From assembly GCA_964471945.1 (NCBI GenBank), contig CAYYIJ010000023.1, forward strand, positions 1-27,589: DNA of 27,589 bases, written 5' to 3'. A program made the position numbers and the translations under genes. Numbering within the stretch: the stretch's first letter is position 1; each line of letters begins with the position of its first letter. Below are positions 16,071-22,737 of the stretch, piece by piece. The notes beneath the pieces were generated by a model. It was not told where the DNA came from and made no database searches. It saw only the letters and a program-made list of their open reading frames with translations. Source of the stretch: JASEHD01 sp964471945 (lineage in GTDB: Bacteria; Bacteroidota; Ignavibacteria; UBA10030; SZUA-254).

Positions 16071-16505
16071 ATGTACAAAGTCTGTATAGTAGAAGAGAAT
16101 CCATTAATTCGCAGCGTTCTAAAGATGATTCTCAACGACAGGGAATTTCAATTTGAAAAAGATTGTGAAGTATCCGAGTTATGTCTTAGTTTTTCGAGGG
16201 ATTGCATTTCCGAGTGTACTCATATTGAACCATGTTTTAATTTACTTATACTTGATAATTGTGAAAGAGAATCTAGAAGTATCGAATTTTTAAAATTCGT
16301 TGATAAGAATCAATGTGCGTGCATTCATTCGTTTAAGGTTTTATACGTTTGCGGACGATTATCAAAAGAGGATATTGAATTGATGAATAAATTACATGTC
16401 AGAATCATCGAAAAACAGAATGCAGCGGTTGATGTATTACCATTTGTTGAAGAATATAAAGAGTGGTATTTATTAAAAGAAGCGAATCCAAATTCATCGA
16501 GTTAG
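16071..16505 (+). CDS. Cysteine-rich, CheY-like receiver domain protein
   Basis: A 144-residue single-domain protein resembling a response-regulator receiver. The first strand KVCIVEEN supplies an acid pair (E8, E9), LLILDN supplies the likely phosphoacceptor D62, and RIIEK supplies the conserved lysine K115. The Thr/Ser position on strand 4 appears to be cysteine (C94). The protein has ten cysteines (5, 32, 38, 45, 49, 55, 64, 82, 84, 94), six of them between 32 and 64, where a normal receiver has few. They could bind a metal or sense redox state. No output domain or histidine kinase is nearby. ATG 16071 follows a GAGAAAG purine stretch. It converges with the HD-domain gene, with only 6 bases between the stops. 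Confidence 0.65.
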   Translation: MYKVCIVEENPLIRSVLKMILNDREFQFEKDCEVSELCLSFSRDCISECTHIEPCFNLLILDNCERESRSIEFLKFVDKNQCACIHSFKVLYVCGRLSKEDIELMNKLHVRIIEKQNAAVDVLPFVEEYKEWYLLKEANPNSSS

Positions 16506-16539
16506 ATTTACTTATATCTCGGGCTCGATCATTTTTTTT
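16496..16539 (+). terminator. Candidate rho-independent terminator after the receiver gene
   Basis: ATCGAG at 16496-16501 pairs with CTCGAT at 16524-16529, and an inner AGAT/ATCT stem (16504-16507 and 16516-16519) may extend it. Eight T residues follow at 16532-16539. It would end plus-strand transcription of the receiver gene. The hairpin overlaps the 3' end of the convergent HD-domain gene. Confidence 0.4.
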
Positions 16540-17117
16540 AGGATTTTGATATTAGTTAATAACTGTTGGTTAAATTTAAGTTTTGCGTATTCAGTGTAGA
16601 AGATATGTTTTGAGATGAATTCTAAACTTCTTTTTAACCATGTAGTCTCAGAAATGTTAACACCATCTCTATTTTCTATTTCCAATTTCAACAGATCATT
16701 TCTTTCGAAGAATTCCTTCTTTCCAAGTACTATCATATCAGCATCACAGATAACTTCTTCTAAAAAGCTGTTTGGTTGGTTCGAGATTTTAGTAGCAAGT
16801 ATGCATCTGGAAACTTTATTCATTTTCTCTACAGGGTAATTATATTTTATTAGAAAATTGGATGCAATTTTAACACTTACCTCTTCATGACCGTCACTTG
16901 TTTCCGTGTAACCTGCATCGTGAAACCAGGCTGCGATTGTAAGAATTTCTGTATCATAATTATTTAGTTTTAAACCCTCACTGATTTCATAGCACGTTTC
17001 GACTGTTTCTATCGTGTGGTTGAGATTATGATACAATGCCCAAGGTGGAAGTTTAGTTAATAAAAGCTCTTTAGCAAATTCTGAAGCTTTATTTATTAAA
17101 CTATTATTTATGTCCAT
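16512..17117 (-). CDS. HD-domain metal-dependent phosphohydrolase
   Basis: A 201-residue protein of the predicted metal-dependent HD phosphohydrolase type. The metal ligands can be followed: YHNLNH (H30, H34), the WFHDAGY signature with the H66-D67 doublet, GHEE (H77), and CDAD (D125/D127). Between them lie the helices expected of an HD fold, and the length fits a stand-alone enzyme. HD enzymes hydrolyse phosphate esters, including nucleotides and cyclic nucleotides; the substrate here is unknown. The gene follows the cyclase gene after 44 bases on the same strand, so it is probably the last gene of the cyclic-nucleotide unit. A turnover role is then plausible but inferred from position only. 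No Shine-Dalgarno is obvious before ATG 17117. Confidence 0.85.
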   Translation of the reverse strand: MDINNSLINKASEFAKELLLTKLPPWALYHNLNHTIETVETCYEISEGLKLNNYDTEILTIAAWFHDAGYTETSDGHEEVSVKIASNFLIKYNYPVEKMNKVSRCILATKISNQPNSFLEEVICDADMIVLGKKEFFERNDLLKLEIENRDGVNISETTWLKRSLEFISKHIFYTEYAKLKFNQQLLTNIKILKKMIEPEI

Positions 17118-17161
17118 AATATTAATATGTGTTTTTTAAAATTACTCGAAGTAATAATTGA

Positions 17162-20155
17162 TTACCAAACTCCAGATTGTAACCAAATGTCTGGAATCAT
17201 CTCGGAACCATCCACCCCGATTTCCGCTAGAATTACCATAGCTTTTTCAGTATACATAATCGCTTTATCTTTTTCACCTTGGTTGATGTATATCTGGCTG
17301 AGGTTATCATATGTTCTCGCTAAACCATGTCGATTACCCGTTTTTTGACATAGCTCCAAACTTTTATTAAAATGTTCTATAGCTCTCTCATAATTACCTT
17401 GTAATTGATATACTCTTCCAATATTGTTGTAGGAAGAGGCAAGTCCTGTTGTTTGATTCATCGTGTTCCAGATACCAAGGCATTGTTGGTGAAAATCTAA
17501 TGAAAGAGTGAAGTCGCCGAGTTTACCATATATTATTCCTAAATTGTTGGAAGTTTCAGCAATACCCCTTTCATCTCCTTCCTTTTTCATAATTTCCAAA
17601 GCTTTAGTATTTAAATTTGCTGCATCTTCAATTTTCCCTTTACGATAGTGGACCATCCCTAAACCTGCATAAATACGTGCAGCATGAATACTATTCATGT
17701 TTTTATCTAATCCCTTAAAGGCTGAATTAAAATACTCAATTGATTTTTCATAACGTCCCCACCTCTCGAACACCTGACCACATTTGCAATAAATTATTGA
17801 TTGGATGAGTTTGTCCTCTGTCAGTTCCTGAGCGTTGTTGTAATGTTCAATAGCTGATGGATATTGAGCAGTGAGAAAATATACATCACCTAACGCTTCA
17901 TGGATATGAATAAGATCATCAATTTCAACTTCAAAATCATTCGAGAGTTCCAATGCTTTTTGGTAAGAAATGATTGCTTCATTGTTGGCATAGATATTTT
18001 TTGCTCGTTCAGCTGCCTTTAGAAAATAGTGGAATGCTTTATCATTAATACCCCCTTTCTCAAAATGGAAAGCCAAAGTAGTCGTAAGGAAGTCGAGATT
18101 TGTTGAGAATATTTTTTCAATTGCATCCCCAACAAATTTATGAAGTTTTCGTCTGTGTGAAAATAAAAGACTACTATAAACTACATCATGAGTTAGACTA
18201 TGCTTAAAACTAAATTCTTGAGATTTGATGGGTAGTAATTCGCCATTATCTACAGTTGATTGTCTATTTATAAATTCGCGATGCTGTAGTTCGTTCAATA
18301 CGTCATCTGACAAACTTCCAATGTTGCTGTATTCCATTACATGACTGAGGACACTTTTTTGAAAATTGCGTCCTATTACTGCGGCTGTTTGTAATACTGT
18401 TTTATTTTGAGCTGACAAACAATCGATTCGAGCCATTATAACACTTTGCAACATGTTAGGAATTTGTAACTTTTCATTAATCTTCTCGATAGACATCTGA
18501 CCATTTTCGGTGGTAACTATTCCTTTATCAGATAATGAACGAGCAATCTCTTCTAAAAAGAAAGCATTACCTTCTGTTTTTTCTATTATTTGGTTATGTA
18601 TATCTTCGGGTAGATTTTGAGCATTGAGTAAGTTATTAAGGAGTTTAATACTGTCATCTCTGGAAAGTGGATTTAATTGAATAACTTCGTATTTGGAACT
18701 AAAAGTCTTAAGATATCGCTTATGGTGATTCCAAATCAGTCCATTGTTCATTCTAAAAATAAGAATGAATAAAATAGGGACTTCATTAATAAGTGGTAAT
18801 ATTACATCCAGTGCATTGAGTGAAGACTGATCTGCCCAGTGTAAATCTTCCCAGACTAAGACTAATGGTTGATTTAACGCTGTCAATTTGAAAAAATCCA
18901 TAAAAGCCCGATACATTTGGTTTTGTAATGTTTCTGCGTCAAACGACATTAGATACTGCTCAAAATCATCTTCAATAGTTATATTAAGAAAACGGCTTAA
19001 AAATGGATATATTTCGGAGAACTTATCTTTGCAATTCGTTTGAACATACTTTCGCAAAACAATCATCACATCAGTTGCATTAGATTCTGGATTGAGATTT
19101 AAGAGATTAATTAAAATATTTCGAGCTACCCAATAACTCATTCCTTGAGTGTATGCAAGTGCCCTCCCTTCTATCCAACCAATGTTTTCTGATGATGATT
19201 GGTGGAGTTCGGCAACTAACCGACTTTTACCTAAACCGGGCTCACCAATAATCGATACAATACCTCCAGTACCGTTGTATAAATTATCAATTAATGTTTT
19301 TATTAATTGAAAGTCAGCTTCCCTTCCGATCATTGGTGAACTCAAACCTTTACTCTGAGTATGAAAACTTATAGATTTTTTGGGACTAAGCAATCGAAAG
19401 ACATTGATTGGTTCTGTTTTCCCCTTGACCGTTATAGGGCCTAAATCATCAGTTACAAATTTGTTGTTAATAAGTTTATAAGTTTCTTCTGAAATTAATA
19501 TTGTTCCAGGGTCGGCTGATGCCTCCATCCTTGCCGCAAGGTTTACAGCATCGCCCATCGCAGTATATTCAACACGCAAATCAGCCCCAACTTCTGCAAC
19601 AACAACAAGACCAGTATTGATACCAACACGGACATTGAATCCTTTTATTCCTTTTTCTCGATCGAGGCGTTCTCCAAATATTTTCGCTCCCTCAAGAATA
19701 TCTAATGCTGCCCGACAGGCGCGATCTGGGTCATCTTCATGTGCAATTGGTGCACCGAAGAAAGCGAGAATTGCATCTCCCATTAAACGAGCCAAAGTAC
19801 CTTCGTATCGAGTTATTGGCTCAATTAAAATCTCGAATGCACCGTTCATAATTTCTAAAACTTCCTCAGGATCAAGATTTTCTGCTATAGATGTTGATCC
19901 TTTTATGTCTGAGAATAGTATTGTTACCACTCTTCGCTCACCCTCAATCATTCCCTTTGTTGCTAAAAGTTTTTCGATGTAAGCTCCGGGCATTAACCTG
20001 CGAATTGCATGAGAAAGTCCCTCTCCTGAATCTGTCAAAATCTTAGTGGATGAAAATTCCTCAGATAATTTCGATTTTAATGCTAAGGAAGTACCACAAT
20101 TATGACAAAACTTAGCATTCTCAAAACATTCTGTTCTGCAATTTGGGCAATTCAT
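17162..20155 (-). CDS. Zinc ribbon/class III nucleotide cyclase/AAA ATPase/TPR protein
   Basis: A 997-residue cytoplasmic signalling protein. Residues 1-21 are a zinc ribbon (C3, C6, C17, C20). Residues 73-256 are a class III cyclase domain with metal-binding aspartates in FSDIKGST (D83) and LMGDAILAFFG (D127), and the transition-state pair N205 and R209 in GDAVNLAARM. The position that is usually the base-selecting lysine reads R123, and its usual partner aspartate reads T198, so substrate specificity is uncertain. Residues 275-500 form an ATPase with Walker A GEPGLGKS (304-311) and a Walker B-like LVLVWEDLHWAD (431-442), of the STAND/AAA_16 type. From about 690 there are many tetratricopeptide repeats. 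Its ATG overlaps the stop of the upstream cNMP-binding gene (ATGA). It probably makes a cyclic nucleotide under control of a TPR-sensed partner. Confidence 0.92.
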   Translation of the reverse strand: MNCPNCRTECFENAKFCHNCGTSLALKSKLSEEFSSTKILTDSGEGLSHAIRRLMPGAYIEKLLATKGMIEGERRVVTILFSDIKGSTSIAENLDPEEVLEIMNGAFEILIEPITRYEGTLARLMGDAILAFFGAPIAHEDDPDRACRAALDILEGAKIFGERLDREKGIKGFNVRVGINTGLVVVAEVGADLRVEYTAMGDAVNLAARMEASADPGTILISEETYKLINNKFVTDDLGPITVKGKTEPINVFRLLSPKKSISFHTQSKGLSSPMIGREADFQLIKTLIDNLYNGTGGIVSIIGEPGLGKSRLVAELHQSSSENIGWIEGRALAYTQGMSYWVARNILINLLNLNPESNATDVMIVLRKYVQTNCKDKFSEIYPFLSRFLNITIEDDFEQYLMSFDAETLQNQMYRAFMDFFKLTALNQPLVLVWEDLHWADQSSLNALDVILPLINEVPILFILIFRMNNGLIWNHHKRYLKTFSSKYEVIQLNPLSRDDSIKLLNNLLNAQNLPEDIHNQIIEKTEGNAFFLEEIARSLSDKGIVTTENGQMSIEKINEKLQIPNMLQSVIMARIDCLSAQNKTVLQTAAVIGRNFQKSVLSHVMEYSNIGSLSDDVLNELQHREFINRQSTVDNGELLPIKSQEFSFKHSLTHDVVYSSLLFSHRRKLHKFVGDAIEKIFSTNLDFLTTTLAFHFEKGGINDKAFHYFLKAAERAKNIYANNEAIISYQKALELSNDFEVEIDDLIHIHEALGDVYFLTAQYPSAIEHYNNAQELTEDKLIQSIIYCKCGQVFERWGRYEKSIEYFNSAFKGLDKNMNSIHAARIYAGLGMVHYRKGKIEDAANLNTKALEIMKKEGDERGIAETSNNLGIIYGKLGDFTLSLDFHQQCLGIWNTMNQTTGLASSYNNIGRVYQLQGNYERAIEHFNKSLELCQKTGNRHGLARTYDNLSQIYINQGEKDKAIMYTEKAMVILAEIGVDGSEMIPDIWLQSGVW

Positions 20156-20523
20156 TTTAGACTTTTTTGTTGAACAATTTCATTGGATAACTCACGAATC
20201 CTATTCGACATAGTTTCAATAATACGAAATGCAAGTGAAGGATCCGCTTGAATTCTACGTAGGAGACTTTTTTTATCAACTGTTAGAACTTGAGCAGTTC
20301 CTAAAGCTCGTACTGTTGCCATTCGAACTTCTCTTCCAAAAAGTGCCATTTCGCCTATAAAATCCCCTACACCTCGTGTCGCCAGGTGAATTTCTTTTCC
20401 TTCACTTTCTTTTATAACATCAACTTTCCCCGATTGGATAACATACATACAATCGCCCGTTTCACCTTGCTTAATGATAATTTCGCCGTCGTTATATGTT
20501 TTCCCAAGAGCACCCAAATCCAT
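20152..20523 (-). CDS. Stand-alone cyclic-nucleotide-binding domain protein
   Basis: A 123-residue protein that is just one cyclic-nucleotide-binding domain of the CAP_ED type, without a DNA-binding domain. The phosphate-binding cassette is well preserved: FIGEMAL with G57 and E58, then REVRMATVRA with R67, A69 and T70, the pattern of cAMP/cGMP binders. A short C-terminal helix (about 95-120) could mediate dimers or a contact with another protein. The start is supported by a strong Shine-Dalgarno (AAAGGAG, about 6 bases before ATG 20523), one of the best in the window. The stop overlaps the cyclase start by four bases, so the two are translated together. It is probably the receptor or feedback sensor of the product of that cyclase. 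Confidence 0.92.
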   Translation of the reverse strand: MDLGALGKTYNDGEIIIKQGETGDCMYVIQSGKVDVIKESEGKEIHLATRGVGDFIGEMALFGREVRMATVRALGTAQVLTVDKKSLLRRIQADPSLAFRIIETMSNRIRELSNEIVQQKSLK

Positions 20524-20574
20524 GTATTCTCCTTTTTTTAAAACTTTTTGATATTTTTCTAATTGAATAAAATA

Positions 20575-21969
20575 CTATTTGAATTTATTTTTGTCAAATA
20601 AAAAGATTCCTAATATAACTTCTTTTATTAAATTGAATAAATATACAGGGTGTAAGGTTCGGAGTAAAATTTCGCGATACGGAGCGGAACCTGTAAATGT
20701 GTCCCATAAAACTGTACTCATCCGCAGTGAAATTTTTTTGCGGTTCTGTTCCCTGTATACCATTCGTAATATACCACGCCTATCATGAGCTCTTTTCTGA
20801 ATCATTCTTGTAATTGAAAAAATAAACTTACCAAGTCTATTATCCCACTCAATTGACTTACAAGTTGGGTAAAAATGTTTTTCAAAACAATCTGAAGATA
20901 TACCTTTAAAAACAGCAGTTGTGGCAGCAGCTTTTGCTGTTTTATATGCCGCTCCGATTCCGTCTTTGTATAATCTACTCGTTCCCGCATCTCCAATGAA
21001 TACAATCCGGTCAGCAAATGGTTTCTCTGCAGTTTTAATATTTATTTTTGGAGAACAGTGACAAAATTCTTCGGGGAATTTCCAATCTGGTGGTAAACAT
21101 TTTTTTACCTGCTCTGAATTTATGAAAGATTTAACAAGTTGATCATCAATGTCCTTACCTAATAAACAAATTGTGATAAAATCACCTTTAGGAATCAAAG
21201 CAGCAAATTCTAACCTTGGAATATGCAATAGAAAAACATGCATTGAACTACCCAAAAATTTTTCAACTCTACTTTGCCCAAGGTTAAATTCACAAATATA
21301 TGTTTTCGATGTTACGGGGGGTTTGTAAAATAAAGGAAGTTTCTCAAATATTTTTAATGAAGGCGTATTAACCCCAGTTGCAACCACTAACAAGTCATAA
21401 ACGTGCGAAGATCCATTCTTAGTTTTTAATTGAGGTTTATTGTCGACAAATTCAATTCCAACTACTTGGTCTCTCTTTAGGTTAGCTCCACTATTGACAG
21501 CAAGTTTAAGTAAATGTTCATCAAAACTGAACCATTTTGATTCTTTTATACCTTTTGGACCCGCACCTCTGTGAACGGCTGCAATTCTTTTCTCTCGTAG
21601 AGGAGTGTCAATTCTTACACTACCTTCGTCCATATGCATTACATATGAATCAATTCCTCTTTCCACTACGGTCGGAGGAAGGTTTATACCCTCTGCTGCT
21701 AACGTTTGAACGAGTGACTCAGAAATAATTCCACCACACATGTTACAACCGGCAGGTCCGAATGATAAGAAATCGCGTTTTTCATAAATATCAAGCGATG
21801 TATCCATACCCATTCTTGCGGCATTTGCTAAGAAAAAGTAACTAAAAAATGAACCCGCTGGTCCACCACCCATAACCGCAATCCGTGCTCCATCCTCGAT
21901 TTGCAAGGTAGAATTGGTTTCTCTTAATATTCCTGTAAAAGATTCTATAAAGTGTTTCTTTTTTTTCAT
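20575..21969 (-). CDS. FAD-dependent oxidoreductase, geranylgeranyl-reductase-like
   Basis: A 464-residue flavoprotein of the geranylgeranyl reductase-like/p-hydroxybenzoate-hydroxylase fold group. The dinucleotide-binding motif is GGGPAG (34-39), DLLVVATG closes the Rossmann core, and GDAG (326-329, in IVFIGDAGTSRLYKDGIGAA) is the second FAD contact. The motif CNMCGG (75-80) matches the cysteine-glycine signature of this family, which reduces isoprenoid double bonds in lipids, quinones or carotenoids. The C-terminal 110 residues are basic and hydrophobic, suggesting membrane association. The substrate cannot be read from sequence and no isoprenoid gene is adjacent. It is the first gene of the minus-strand unit, 51 bases upstream of the cNMP-binding gene. 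No clear Shine-Dalgarno precedes ATG 21969. Confidence 0.85.
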   Translation of the reverse strand: MKKKKHFIESFTGILRETNSTLQIEDGARIAVMGGGPAGSFFSYFFLANAARMGMDTSLDIYEKRDFLSFGPAGCNMCGGIISESLVQTLAAEGINLPPTVVERGIDSYVMHMDEGSVRIDTPLREKRIAAVHRGAGPKGIKESKWFSFDEHLLKLAVNSGANLKRDQVVGIEFVDNKPQLKTKNGSSHVYDLLVVATGVNTPSLKIFEKLPLFYKPPVTSKTYICEFNLGQSRVEKFLGSSMHVFLLHIPRLEFAALIPKGDFITICLLGKDIDDQLVKSFINSEQVKKCLPPDWKFPEEFCHCSPKINIKTAEKPFADRIVFIGDAGTSRLYKDGIGAAYKTAKAAATTAVFKGISSDCFEKHFYPTCKSIEWDNRLGKFIFSITRMIQKRAHDRRGILRMVYREQNRKKISLRMSTVLWDTFTGSAPYREILLRTLHPVYLFNLIKEVILGIFLFDKNKFK

Positions 21970-22129
21970 TATAAATTAGGTACTGTTTTTGTTAAAATTA
22001 GTAAAGCAAAATAAATAAGTAAAATAGGTATTTTGTGTACAAAAAATATTTATTTTTTGATCCTAATATAGGAAAAATTTTATTATATTAATACCTATTA
22101 ATCTTCCAATAAATATAAAAGGTGAAATT
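21970..22129. promoter_or_regulatory. Divergent promoter region with two palindromes
   Basis: This 160-base, very AT-rich spacer separates the divergent minus-strand cyclic-nucleotide unit from the plus-strand secreted-protein genes. A 10-base inverted repeat, AATAGGTATT at 22023-22032 and AATACCTATT at 22090-22099, brackets a central palindrome TCCTA-ATA-TAGGA at 22061-22073. A further TAGGTA word lies near 21975. Such nested symmetry may be an operator shared by both transcription units; no regulator can be named. Confidence 0.4.
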
Positions 22130-22681
22130 ATGAATCAGCTATTTTTATATAAAAAAGATTTTCAGCATTCGTTATTTAGATATTTAATGATTGCCTTTAT
22201 CCTTATTTGTTTTGTTTGTGAATCGAATACTGTTTTATTCGCTCAAACTAAAACTACCAGAAAAAAACCTGACCAATTAACAGAAAAATTAGTCAATCAA
22301 TCCGATTATATTGCTATTGGAAAAGTTGCAAGATTAAACTCTGAGTGGACGAGTGATAGGAAGCGAATTGAAACTCATGCGACTATCGATATTGAAGAGT
22401 ACTTAAAAGGGAATAGACCACAGAAGACAATGATAATTACCTATTTAGGTGGTGAAGTTGGTGAGGTCGGTGAGTATTATAGTAGAACTGCGAGTTTCAA
22501 ACAAGATGAAGAAGTTGTAGTGTTTGTAAAGAAAAATAATAAGGGCGGATTTCGTATTATTAATGGCTTAAATGGGAAACTAACTATTCAAAAAGATGAA
22601 GTTACTGGGAAAAGGATGGTCAGTTTAGAAAAATCACTTGACGCAGTAAAAAGCCAGATAAAAAAGATGGCTAAGAAATAA
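22130..22681 (+). CDS. Small secreted protein of unknown function
   Basis: A 183-residue protein with an unusually long N-terminal signal region: hydrophobic at about 18-30, with probable cleavage after LFA at residue 38. The mature part alternates short beta strands: LVNQSDYIAIGKV, then IDIEEYLKGN, VVVFVKKN and INGLNGKLTI. It ends in a lysine-rich helix. It looks like one small beta domain found as a secreted protein in related genomes, but I do not recognise a named family. A Shine-Dalgarno (AAGGTG) before ATG 22130 supports the start. The gene is 56 bases ahead of the large T9SS cargo gene and probably shares its transcript, so it may assist that protein or act beside it. Confidence 0.7.
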   Translation: MNQLFLYKKDFQHSLFRYLMIAFILICFVCESNTVLFAQTKTTRKKPDQLTEKLVNQSDYIAIGKVARLNSEWTSDRKRIETHATIDIEEYLKGNRPQKTMIITYLGGEVGEVGEYYSRTASFKQDEEVVVFVKKNNKGGFRIINGLNGKLTIQKDEVTGKRMVSLEKSLDAVKSQIKKMAKK

Positions 22682-22737
22682 TCCTGTAAATACAGATTTT
22701 TCACAACCGATAATATCTAATAAAAAGGAGAAATAAA

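Noticed and set aside
16512..20523. A known Pycsar or CBASS anti-phage system
   Set aside because: The cyclase is a large AAA/TPR protein rather than a PycC or CD-NTase enzyme, and no TIR, membrane-pore or nuclease effector is adjacent. A defence role remains open but cannot be asserted.
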